DNA of 64,000 nucleotides from the NCBI GenBank assembly GCA_024734555.1, contig JANPWX010000054.1:9865619-9929618 (forward strand), written 5' to 3'. The position numbers and the translations under genes were made by a program. The DNA comes from Trochalopteron elliotii. Lineage: Eukaryota > Chordata > Aves > Passeriformes > Leiothrichidae. Position 1 is the first letter of the stretch. The number at the start of each line of letters is the position of its first letter. Positions 1 through 12,600 of the stretch are shown here, one piece after another. The notes beneath the pieces were generated by a model. That model made no database searches. It was not told where the DNA came from and saw nothing but the letters and a program-made list of their open reading frames with translations.

Positions 1-463
1 AAAGTCTGGGATATCTGTACTGGTAGCTGAGCAAGCCATTTCCACTGTTGGTGTCAGCACTGGCACACCACCCAGCCATGCCAGGGCTCCATGAGGAGGG
101 GAAAACCAGCTACTACTAACAAGGAAAGTAAAAAGGATGGGCTAGGGGACAGAGGGCTTGAAAACATAGCAAAGAAAGTTCAGCATTTGGAGTGATGAAG
201 ACACACAACCATCCCAGCCTTTGTGAAAGAGCACAGGAGGCAGAAGGCCTTGGCAGAAGCAGTACAACAAGCTCCTTTGCATGCAGCCCCCATACAGGCA
301 AGTGATGCCTATTCCTGTCCCTGCCGAGGGAGAAGGATGCATCAGGAAATGCACCACTTCAGCTCTCAGTGCCCAAGGCCCCTTCCCCTCTGCACATGCA
401 CACACAGGCAGCACCTGCAAGGCCTGGCAGCACTGACAGGCAGGAAGACAAGGCACACTTTAC

Positions 464-642
464 CTGCATATAGGCCTGCTGGCACCTCTGCACCAGCTGG
501 TGGAAGGCTGGGGTGCGCAGGTGGTTGTGCACATGGGCAGGGTTGAGCCTCTGTAGAGCTTCCATGATGATCTCCTGAAGCACAAAAGGGCTCAGCACCC
601 CCTTGGCTGCACCAACACAAAATTGATGCACGTAGTTTACAC
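464..642 (-). CDS. ZSWIM8: ZSWIM8 coding exon 25 (residues 1691-1750), last exon in the window
   Basis: Acceptor CTGTGCAG|GTGTAA; donor ATGCAG|GTAAAG, ending in phase 0. 179 nt. Encodes VNYVHQFCVGAAKGVLSPFV and PAFHQLVQRCQQAYMQ. In the human protein as I recall it, one more exon of about 67 codons follows; it is not present in 1-463. Confidence 0.95.
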
Positions 643-3600
643 CTGCACAGGAGGAAGTCAGAACAACAGTGCTAAGGTAACAGACACAAAAGAAATCACA
701 CTTCACAGCAAGAAACCTGGATCTGAAGCACCTTCTTCTCAGTGTAATGCATCCTCCAGCAGGCTTGGGAGAGACAGTCTAACAAACTCGTGGGGACAGA
801 AAAGATTCTGCTATATCCATCAGGTGTGAGGAGAGACCAGGTACCACCTCAGTTACTGGTGTTCCAAAATTCACCTTCCTTTAGAGGAGATGTGAAAGAA
901 AAAACTAATGTGGCAAGTTAACTAGGAAGACCTGGATAACACTGTGCCTTCTCCATTGTTTCCTGACTGCCCATCAAGGAAGCACCTAGATGCCTCAGCA
1001 CTCAGGCTTTAAGGAGGCTGTAGACATAAGCTTCCCCACCACTTCCTACAGTGCAGCTCTGTCAGCAGGAGCAGCAGAAGCTGTGCCACTAAACAGGCTG
1101 TTTGTAAAGGTTTTTTTCATTCTTACTGCTTATGAAAGAATTTAAAAAGTGAGCTGACAAAAAAGATCCAAGAGCAAAACAGAAGTAAAAACAACCCAAC
1201 CCAAAAATAGGTGGTTTGAGCACCTATTGCTATAAAAAGTCTTCACAGAAGGTATAAATATTCGTAAGAAAGAGGAATACCTACAATATAGTGGAAATGG
1301 AAAAGAAAGAATCAATATTATAGAATGGAAGATATACAAGCTCTGAACCCTGTCCAATCTCATGTACTTTATCCAGTACCTCCAAATTCAACAGCATGTC
1401 TACAGAACCCAAAAATGGGACAAATGAGTGGATGAAAGAGTGGTAGGGATCTTCTGAAACACTCTCAGGAATGGGATCAATATCAGGCTCACCCAATCTT
1501 TGAAGTTTCACTCCTTCAAGAGCTTTTTCCCACCACGGCCCAAATCCCAGCAAGTGGATTTCTGTTAAGTACTGCTCTAAGCCTTACCTAACTTTGCAGC
1601 TAACCCAAGGAGCCATTTTACATCCTCAGTGTAGGGCGGGCTGCGGGAGAAGTTGTTGGGATGGTCGTTGTGAGCTCTTCGGCCAAGCATCTCCAGAGCC
1701 AGCATCCCTGTGAGAGAGGGGCAGCCACAGTCAGGCAGCACTTCTGCCCAGTAAGGCTTAGTCTAGCATTTCACTCACTGCAACACAACCTGACTGGTCT
1801 GCCCTTCAGCAACAGGAAATGCCACAGCTGCAAAGAGTCCAGACAGAAACAAAAGGCCAATCTTGGAGCCTGCCAGCACAGGAACTATCTGCAAGAACAT
1901 GTGGATCTGCTGCTCCAGGCTAGAAAACCCCTCACAGCCATCACCCCTCACCAGAGCTGCCAAGAGATACTGAAGCACCCACAGCAATGTCAAGCAGAGA
2001 GCCCCAAAGGCTGCACTACAAGAGGTGTCCTGAAAGCAAAGCTTTTGATCTAAGTTTTGCAACAGAGAAACTACCCAAACCAACCTGCTCTGCTGCAAAG
2101 ACAACAGGCCACCACTGAGCTGCAATATTGCCAATCTGCAAACATTTCACTTATGCCATTACAGTTCTTCAGACAAATCCACCCATTTAAATAGTATTCA
2201 AATACCAACATGTGCCACATCCTGATCTTCCAGACTGTCTTCCCTGCCTGTGCCTCTCTCTTACTCAGGCTATTAAAAATCCTTCATGGCTTGCCATGTA
2301 CCACTGTGATATTTTAAACAACATCTGCACCCCTTTCTAGCTATCAAGTACTCTCTATTCTAGCTTTCAACAAAAAAGTCAAGCTTTCTTTCAATTTTCT
2401 TACTGTTTCTCTTCCTTTGCTTATTTTAGAGGCTTCCTTCTCCTACAGCAAGTATCCACTGGCTTGGACCACAAGTATGTACAAGTAGCTTACTACTACA
2501 GTAGTTTACTGCAATCTAAGCTTAATCCCAAACCCTAAGACTGATATCCTTGTACCAATGGCAATTCAGGCAGAGACTTATTTTCTCATAGCTAGTGTGA
2601 CTGGGAAAGGAATGCTAATTACATATCCAGTCTTCACTAAATGTAAGTTTCCTCTGCATCTATCTTCAACAAATTAACTGGAGAGGCACAGGGCACTTCC
2701 CTTTGTGCACCTGAAGACTCAGCTGGTATTAGAGGTGTGCCCTCCCCATCCATGAGCAGCATGAGCCAAATATCATTTTATCACATAGTCACAACTTGCG
2801 CAGTCACATCCTCGGAGCCCTATTCAGGCTCCTTTATGTACATATGCTAAAAGACTCTTCCCAGCTCTAACCCACTTAGCTTTCTTTTCTGCTACGTTGG
2901 TCCTGGAAAATTGTTCAATCTTACAATGCTTTGCCTTCATTTCAGACTCCACATCTGATCATCAGCTTGCTTTTCCCATGTCCCTCAGGTGCAGTAGCAA
3001 ATTGCCACACTGACAGTGAAAGCCTGCAGCCTTGCCCTGAACCCCTCTCAAAGGGGCTACAGAAACCCACGTGGCCATCCTTACCAACTCGGTATGCAGA
3101 GTGGAGGTAGTGCAGACCCTGGGGGCTCACAGGCTGACTGTGCTGCTCATCCTCGGCAGGAAAACCCCCTGTAACAAGGGAGTTGGGCTGTGAGGACAGA
3201 GTTGTCAAGGAAGCACCCTGAATCGCTGGGAACGTTGATCCTGCATGGACACTGCCTACTGAAGAGAGCAAAACAGCAGCATTAGGACCCAGCACCAGCC
3301 TAAAAGAAGGTTTACTTGGGACATCATCTCCTTCACCTGACTGCCCCTGCCAGTGTAGGGTTATATTCCCCTAAATGGAACAACACAGCAACCAAAACCC
3401 ATAGGCTTACAACTAAAATACAATGGGCCAGGAATAGCTCTATTCTGTTTGCAAGGTAGGCCTGACAGGGTCAGTTACATGTGTGTCCATTTCTTCTGCA
3501 CTATCTTGTGAACATGCACAAAATCCATGTTTTACTTGTAAATGTGTGTGTTGATTTAAAGGCCTTTGCTATTATTAAATAAAACATTTGGTTCTGATTT

Positions 3601-6600
3601 CTTGTCCAAGGAAACAATCATATGTATGTCTAGTCTACACCTGACAAGAAACTGCTAGGAAAATTACTGAGCAGGAACAGAATTAAGTCACTCAAAGAGC
3701 AAGTCCAACAAGGCGAGGTTATTCCACTTCAGCTGTATGACAGCTGTCACTCCATTCAGGAAGGCTGTTACTAGAGGCTGACCTCCAATCTGTCCTTGGA
3801 AAGAACAGTCACTGCACACACTGGCAGCATGTATCAAAAGTAAAAACAGCAAGTTGTCACCTTCAGACACTTAACTAGTATGACTAAACTCAAGGAAAAT
3901 GACAGATTTCAAAAGCAAATCCATTGCATTGGACCACCTAAACTTGTACCAACAGCAGTTAACACTGAGTCACTAAGCTGCACCCTAACAAGGCTCAAAT
4001 TTATCTGTCCCTCTCAAGAAAGGTACAAGGAGTAAAAAGCAGGGTTTGCTTGAGAGCTCCAGAGCACAGATGCCACTAGGTGTGTGCAAATTGTTACCCT
4101 TATTCCATGACTTCTCCATGATGCTACTACACCAGCTTGAGCAATGCTTTAAGTTCCTTCCTCCCCCCCGCTTCACGTTTGCTAGTAAATAGTTGAATAC
4201 CTGAGAACAATGTGTCTCCCAGGAAAGATCTGTCTTTCCTCCTCAACCCTGTAAGGAGACACAGGGTGCCAAACAACGCACAAAGTGGGGCAAAATGCGT
4301 TTGAAGTCTGGCCAAGGAGAATAACCCATAAGAATGAGCTAAATTATTGCCAGGGCTCAAGCATCACCACATGATTCTGTACTTCAGGAACAGTGAAACA
4401 TTATTGTAAGAACTGAAAATAAGTTTATGGGACCCATAAACAATGGCACCTGGAAAGGGTGGGGTCATTTTCTCCTTTCAGTATTATAAGTGTCCTAGGA
4501 TGAATTAGCAATTCTGGAAGATTCATAACTCTTTGGAGGAGTACAGAAATGGTTTCTCACCACGAAAAGTCACAGCATCAGACTGTGACTAAAGCTGGCA
4601 GCTTTCAGATCCTAAGGCCTTCAGGACTGTTTTATTTGCTTTTGTGGTGTCTTTTTAGCATCAAAATACAGGATAAAAATAACTGAAATGATTCTCCCGA
4701 TACTCTGAATATGAAGGAGGCGAAGACAACTCTTAAGTATCTTTCCACATACCAGTCTTCCAGCACCTGGTGAGTTGCAACCCACTGTAAAAACAGGGAA
4801 ATATTACAGCCTCTCCAGTGAGAGTTTAGCAGAGATTGGGGTCAAGCATGACCCACTGGTGCAAAACTCCATGGCAATGACAGCATGTCCACAATCCAGT
4901 CAACATGTGTTGTCCCAGTGCTACACACTATTTGATGGGTTTTCAGCTTCACTTGAGCCCTAGCACAACACATGAGCAACCATTCCTAATGCCATTGACA
5001 TGACTGACAAAACATCTGTAATCTGTGATAGTTCCACATTTGGGCACTAGCTGCCTCCAATCCTTCCAGACAGGAAAAGCCATTTAGTAGTGCTTCTGCA
5101 GCAGAAATCTGCCTGCTTCCTGCACTCTGTTCATCTGACCCAACAGAATTACATGAGTCTGCACAAGATCATCTATGCTCACCTTGCCCAAAGGAGAGCA
5201 GAAATAAAGCTTTTACAGGTTAGAAGTCAGAAAGGCCACAAGGGCTCCAAACATAGTCTTGATAATCTTGATAAAATAATCTCATAGTGGAAATTCAGCT
5301 GAATAGAAGCTTCTCTCTGCCTGCTGTATCAGCAGCCCCCTTGAGACTCCCAGTACCCCTGAGCATGCACACCTTTAGAATGGCATGCATTTGGCCAGAA
5401 CTTTTCAGTGCAAGAACCCTCATTCCACCTGTAATCAGTGAGGAACAGGCCCTCACTGGGGAACAGCTATGAGACAGCAAAGAAACCTCTGCTAGCCAGC
5501 CCCGAGCTGGAACTTACGCGCTACATTGGAAGACAGCGACAGTCCCGTCTCGCTGTGGTAGGGATGCACGGCAATCTGCGTCATGGAGGGGACGGGCACG
5601 CCGGGGAAGGACACGGCTGTAGCTGCCAGTGACGGTGCTGTGACTGAGTAAGGGTACTGCGCCCCTATGAATGCTGGATGGACACCCTACAACAGAAGGT
5701 ATGGAACACTCATGTCTACTTCACCTGACCATTTGGAAGTAATGCAAGACATCATGCCCCCAGATGAGCCCCAGAGTTTGAAGAGTCCAGTCTGAAGGAA
5801 GCAAAGGAGGAATCTTGCACCATATGAGCATTACACCTGCTTGCTCCTCCTCCTTTTAAAACCTAACCAATCTGCAGAAAAACACTCCAAGGCCTTCAAT
5901 AATAGGCAAAGGTTAAAATAATCTTTATTTGGTTTTCCCACTGTAGTCACTATTTAGCCTGCAAGCTCTCAAGAAGACAAGCTTTCTATCTGGTGCCTTT
6001 TGAGAAACTATAGAGCAACAGAAACTAAAAATTACTGATGTATTATATTTTATATTCTCTTGAGACTTTAGATGCAGTCACAGAAGGCTCCTTATTGTGC
6101 AAATGCTGAGCTAGAGGGCCAAAGTGCCACCAGTTGACAAGTGAGAGCAGAGGCTTGATCTCAAGTCGTGACAGATCTGAGCCCCATGCTCTCCCCACTC
6201 CAACATACTCCCCCTGGAAGCAGCCACACAAGGTCACAGTAAATGAAAAAGGCACAGCCAAAACTCACCTGCGGATACGCCGAGCCAGGGACCGGGAAGA
6301 CAGCTGGGCGTGGCATGTGCTGGATAGTGTGTCCAATATACTGGGGATTACAGGGGATGTGAGTCTGAAGGGTGGTGTAAGGGTGGAGACCCTGCGTGTG
6401 TGTATGTGCCATTGCTGGCCCTGCCACCGTGTGCTGCTGGTACATGGTCGACCCCACAGAGATCACTGGCATGACCGTTGCTGCCGCAGTCACTGCAGCT
6501 GCCACTGTCACAGTGGTTGGCTCTGAGGTCACCCGGCTGTCTGCCAAGCCACGTGTGGCTTCCGACGCGGCCCGCGCGCCACCGGCGCTGCAGCCAGTGG

Positions 6601-9600
6601 CACCTTCCCTCTGGGCTGGCGTGCCACCAACAGTCTGTTCGTAAAGCCAGTACCACTGATGGGCTACTTCAAAGAGGACTTCTGGGTAAACGCCACCTCC
6701 TTTGGCTGCCTCTTCTACTGCCATGCAGGCCTTTTCCAGCATCAGGTTGTCCTGGGAGCAGTGACACAAAAGAAGAAGTTAAGAATGTAAAACGAGAAAC
6801 ACAAGAAGGAAAAACTACGAGAGGGGAGAAGTACAAGGCACTCTAAATTGACTAACACCACAGGGACCAGCCAGATGCTGTGCAGCAGAATAATCAGTGC
6901 TAGTCATGAAACACAAGCAATCCAGAGAACTGGGATTAAGGCTGGGCAGTAGCAAAGGAGCCAACCCCACGGTAACAGCAGCGCATCCTTGATGCTAGAA
7001 ATCAGCCTGCACTAGCAGTTGCCATATGACGCTCACCTGTTCCTTACACTGCACCAGAGCCCTCTGGATCTCATTTGGGTTCAGGGCATGGGCATGAGGC
7101 AGGCAGCTGAGTGCCAGTTCAGCAGCTGCCCGCACCATGTTGGAATCTCTGGCCCGTGAAGCTCTGTCTGCCAACGATGCCACCTCTGGGGGAGTTAGAT
7201 GTCCATCCCAACACTCCACCAAGATGTTCAAGGCTGCGCTACCAATCTCCATGGCCTGCCCTAAGAGGAAGAGTGAGAGAGACTCTCATACCACTGTATG
7301 CACAGCACAGTTACAGTCAGCTTTCTTTTAACAGCAGGTGAACTCTTCACTTCCTTCAGGAGCAGTGACACAACCCAGTTGCTTCCCTTAAGGTTCGCAT
7401 CAAATTTAGGTGCTTTCTCCCAAAACACAGGACAAACAAGAGCCCTCAATGAGCAAGTGATGACTTACGATAGCATTACTCAAGTTAAGCTAAAATGCAC
7501 TGGAAACAGCAAAAAGTACTTGCTATAGCTGATTTTAGTACCCACAAATCAGACTGAACTGTCAGTCTATTTCATCATGTCAGGAAAACATGAATTTTCA
7601 AAGGTGCATTTTTTAGGCTTCTAGAAGCCATATGGATAGGTAGGTAGGTATGAGTGCAATCAGAAGGATGAGGAAAGTGGAAACTGAACACAGCCAAAGA
7701 GTATATTCAGACTTGACAAATGTCTGTCTCTTCAGCATATCTCTGAAGGAGAGGTAAAGATCAGTCTCTGTATGAGGGGTGGGCTTTTTGGACTGAAGCA
7801 TGTTGCAGTACAAACAAGAAGAAAGAGGTCACAAGAACTTTCCAGGCTAAAGTAAGCACCGCTGTGTAAATCACTGATCAGCAACTACTGCAGCTGCGTG
7901 AGCTGCTTACACAGCTCCTGCAGCACATCAGCACTACCATTTTCAAGAACAAGCTTGCCTCCCTACCCCACTTCCTGCCCAAAAGTAAGCCTCCCAATAA
8001 AGTTTTTCTGTAACCTGTGATCCAAGAGACATGGGAGGAGTAAGTTCGAGAGAGCCAGTTGGGAGACACAAAGTTGTGCAGCCCTAGTGCATACAGCCCG
8101 ATCTCAAAGGCGCAGAGGTGAAGGTTGCGGTGTGGTCCCTGGTGCCCACCACTGGAGGAAGGGTGGGTGAAGATAGAGGTACTGCTGTTTCCACCTGCTT
8201 TGATAAGGACTGTCTTGGCCAATTCAAAGTAGAAGTGAGCAGCTGCCTCTGAGGGCTGGTTTGGGACATGAGGAGCATGGCTCTCCAGCCGCCTCCCTTT
8301 ATACCTAGAACAAAGAGAGGAATCTTTCAGACAAGTACCCCAAGTCTGCCAGCTGGAGTTCCTGTCTTTAGGGTCCAGAAGAAACAAAGCAAATTTTCCC
8401 CATAAAGTATTTCCTGATGCATACGTGCCAGGTCCCTGACATCAGGCCTAGAGGTTGCCTCTGTGCATTGGTATTATTCATTACCTGCCGACTTCCACAG
8501 TCTTTGCACGGGCTCCCCCACTGGCTCTCCTACTGCCACTGGAAGAGGAAGATCCCAGCGAATCACTTGAAGAACTGCTGATGCTGTCACTGTCCTGTCC
8601 TCTGCCCCAGGATGTTGTTGCCCAGCCCCCACGTAGGGGACGCCGACTGAGTGTTGGAGAACTGTCAGAGGTGGTTTCAGGAGCACTGCTGTCAATACTG
8701 GCCATGCCTACAACACCAGAACCAACACAGAAATGTCACCAGGGTTGGTAAATACAGTGCAGTTAGGTAAACTCCAAACCACATCACCTGCAGTACCAAC
8801 TAAGATCAGTTGTGTCAGTGACTGCCTTAGGGCTGACAGGCATTCATTGTAAATTAAGAGAGATTGAATCAAATCAATTTGGCCACAGACATCAGTGTCA
8901 TTTTGTAGTTCTTGTATTAAAATGCAGAAGAGTCCAAGAACAGGGAATCTTTATTTCCCCCTTCACACCATCACAGCCCCTCACTCCACCTTCCAAGCTT
9001 TGTGGCAGATTATAACAAGAAGCAAATATACGTACAAAGTCAAGTTCCACGGATTATACAAAGCAAACCCTTCAGATATATGCTGCACAACCTTCACATC
9101 CTCTGCCTCTAGCTTATACCCTTCCCAAGAGAAGTGTAGAGAGGCAGCAGCTTCTCTGAATTTGTTTCTGGATCCAGGAGCACAGTGCTACACTCCCAGA
9201 ATCAGCAGTCATTCAGCTCCAGGTATCTAATCCATCACACAGAACATAACTGGTGCAAGAAAGGCATGGTAGTTTGCCATACAGAAAAGGGCAGGAAACT
9301 TATGGAGTAAATCTTATTTGTCCATGTCAAACACCTCAGAGACACTCAGCTTCTTCTGCTGTACAGGAAAGGCTGACAAGTAAAATCCCAGAGTCATGAA
9401 ACAGGTTGCTCAAAGCCCCATCCAACCTGGTCTTCAACACTCCCAGGGATAGAGCATCCACCACTCCTCTGTGCAACCTCACAACCCTCACAATAAAGAA
9501 CTTCTTCCTAATGTCCAATCTAAATCTCTCCTCTTTCACTTTAAACCTGTTATCCTTTGTCATATCACTACATGTCCTTGTAAAAAGTTCCTCTCTGGCT

Positions 9601-12600
9601 TTCTTGGGTACACCCCAGCAGACTGCCTAACGGAGCACTAGATGCTGTAAGGAGCTAGGCCATTCCCACCTGTGTGTTTCTTCTTCTGCCTGACAGGTGA
9701 ACCCCAGCATCTCCCATTGTATCCACCTCGGTTTCCAAGGGCCAGACGACTGGGGACCTTTCCCTCTTGTTTCAAAACAGTGGCCTCTGCAGCTGGCTCA
9801 CAGGGGGACCTCTGAGAGCTCTCTGCACAAAATGAACAGTGACAAGATAAACATCATCTTCTTTCTCTATGTCTAAAACCAGACTTGGTCATTTGAAACA
9901 TACAAATATCAAAAGATAAAGGATTTTTATAAAATGGATGGTATTTATGAGCAGGATTATCACAATTTTCTTTCAGTTAGAAAGCAGATCATCTGACACT
10001 AGGCCAAGGATATCTAACTCAAGATTTGGAAAATAGACTGTAACTATGGAAAATTTTAGCACAGCTGTTACAAAGCACTTCTTACCCTGTGTACTCTTCT
10101 CCACAAAGTTCTCAGGACTGCTCTGGACTGCAGTGCTTACAGCAGCTTGCTGAGTGACAGAAGTCCCCGGAAGCTGCTGGATAGCTGCAGCAGACTGGGC
10201 AGCGTGTTTGGAAGGAGATTTTTGATTTGCAACTGTAGGCTTGCTGGATGAGTAGAAGGAACTCAGAGTCTGTGGTTTGTGAGTTTGACTCTCTCTGTCC
10301 AGAAGTTTGTCTAAAATCTTTAACAAGGGGTAAAAAAAAGGCACTCATCAGAAGGGTAAGAGACAGGGATTACACTAAGACAAAGAGGGAAAATACCAAA
10401 CCGACTTCCAGGTGGGCAACAAATTTCATTTGTTGGAGAAAAAAAGAAAATACACATCATCTTCCTGCACCAAAGAGCAATGCAATGCACAGTTGAGAGC
10501 CATGTGGTCTGCATTACTTGAGGAAGCAAAGACTCAGCAATATCACATTTTCATTTGAAACAGCCACAGGCTTTACTTGAAAAGCACCCAAAACTCCCCC
10601 CCAAAAAAACCAATTCTTTTAGGTATATCAAGGACAGAATGGAGAATTCTAAATTTAGTTCTGCCAGACATTATTGTTTAAGTCACAAAAACTCCACACT
10701 CACCATTCAGAAAATCCTATCACACATTACCAAGAAACTGGCAAAGCCACTAGAGAAACTGCTTTATACTGGCCTACAGTAACATTTTCTTGTCATAATT
10801 TATTATGTAATTGGGAACAATCATCACATTCTAAGGGTTTGTCCACTTCTACTGTTTGTTCTCCAAATTAATCAACACCACAAGTCTGACAGACCATTTA
10901 TGCACAGATGATTGGTATCACAGTGTCCCTGTTACTCCCTGGAGAAGAGTACAGCAAAAAATGCTTCTCTTTAAGAAGACAAAAAGACACTAATAATGCA
11001 GTTTTTGCTGTGTAGGAGAATTTCTGAATATAAAAGATTAATAAAACCCTTTCTGAAGCTTCAGCAGTTTTCAATATTTTTTCTTCCTTTGGGGTGGACA
11101 GGCAGAGTTTTACTCTCTTTCTCTTGCATATGAAATTAAGACACGGGTGTACTGAACCAGTATATCAAAGAGGTGAGAGGTTAAGAAACAGAGGCTTTAC
11201 TAGCTATACTGTTCTGTAAGCCAATATCCTTGCAGCAAAACATATGCAATTCCCAGAGTGCACACACAGATATGCAACACACAGACTGAAAACCCTTGGG
11301 AGTGGACTTAGCAATAAAAGCAGTGACAACACATCTCCTGACTGGATCTTAAGAAACCTATGGAAAGAGTGCCTCTCCCAGGGTAATGCACTCCATACAA
11401 TCAGGTTTTGCAGCACTGGAAAAATATAAATACCACAACACAGTTTGTAAAACATTAGTATGTGACACAGCAACTTACACTCACTGGCAAAACTATCAAA
11501 TCCATCAAAACTCAAACATGGTTTTGCCTTCCTTCTCCTTCTCCCCTTTCAAAGGGAAACTCACCTTCTTCAGCTTAGACTGATCATCCTTGTAAGTAAT
11601 CATCAGGGCTAGAGCCAGATCCCCTTTCTCCCTTCGTGTGCCTTCACACAACAGAGGATGTTCTGCTTCACTGACAGTTGTTTTCATGCCTGCAGCCCAT
11701 AAAAGAGAGGATGAAGAGACAAGTGAGCTCATGGGACTTCACTATATCCTGAGTACTGTCTATACCTCAGACTGTTTTATTCATCCCACTGTTACAGGCA
11801 AAGTAAGACTTTCTCCCCCTATTTTTCTGTTAACTTCAGAAATAGGCCATGAATAAACAGAAGCTGCAGTCTATCCCTAGAATACTAAGTCTGACACAAC
11901 TGTCAGAACAACCACACACTAAAAGGCCACAGGATGAGTCCAGGCAAGCCTACAAACCCATCTTGAAACAAACCTTTCAGTTTCTGCAGATGCTACAAGC
12001 CAGCATTCCAACATCATATAAAAAAAAAATCACCATTCTTTCAGAGATGAGGCAACAGGCCTTGTCTAATCCACTCTATTTCTTTTTGCATACTGCTTTA
12101 AAACTCACATACAGTATGGTCAATGTAACATATATAATCACTGCTTTGTTGTCAAAGCAAATGAGGCAAGAATTCAGTATGATGCTAAGATCCTGAATTA
12201 TATGATAAGGCTTGAGAGTACTTCTGCTAGTCTTTCACTACTGTCTAACCTCTTCAGAAATGATTGCCTTTTGTTCTCTAAAACTGTCCATTTCCACTGA
12301 AGTCCAGGCAATACATATTGCATGACAAAAGAGCAAGCAGAAAGCTAAAATTCATGTTATTACCTAAACACTGAGTTCTTGTCCCATATTCTCCTTCTGT
12401 TTTTTCATAGCTTTGCAAGGACACCTCAACCCTGGCATGTAGAATACTGCATCTGGTTCTGTCAAACTCTGCAAACACTTCCAATTCTGAACCAAACTGG
12501 AATGAACTACTAACTCTCACCATTCAAAATGGGAAAGTATGCAGAACATGGATGAAGGCAGACTTTTCTTGTAAAAGATTCTTACCAAGAGCAGCAACAG

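Larger units (their letters stand above)
1..6268 (-). other. ZSWIM8: ZSWIM8 introns 21-25
   Basis: Intron 25 (1-463, incomplete), intron 24 (643-1587), intron 23 (1708-3084), intron 22 (3259-5517) and intron 21 (5687-6268). AT-rich to neutral sequence with no repeat or RNA gene I recognise. The terminal exon and 3' UTR are not in 1-463. Confidence 0.8.

Noticed and set aside
6134..6846. Several plus-strand frames over 6.1-6.8 kb
   Set aside because: Antisense shadows of the Ala/Thr/His-rich exon 21.
9406..9630. 74-codon plus-strand open frame
   Set aside because: It is the reverse complement of CR1 3' sequence, not a gene.
12415..12530. Possible second old CR1 piece in intron 14 (GTAGAATACTGCATCTGGTTCTG resembling the CR1 sense strand)
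   Set aside because: Only about 25 bases look similar, and the rest could not be followed. Too weak without a repeat search.
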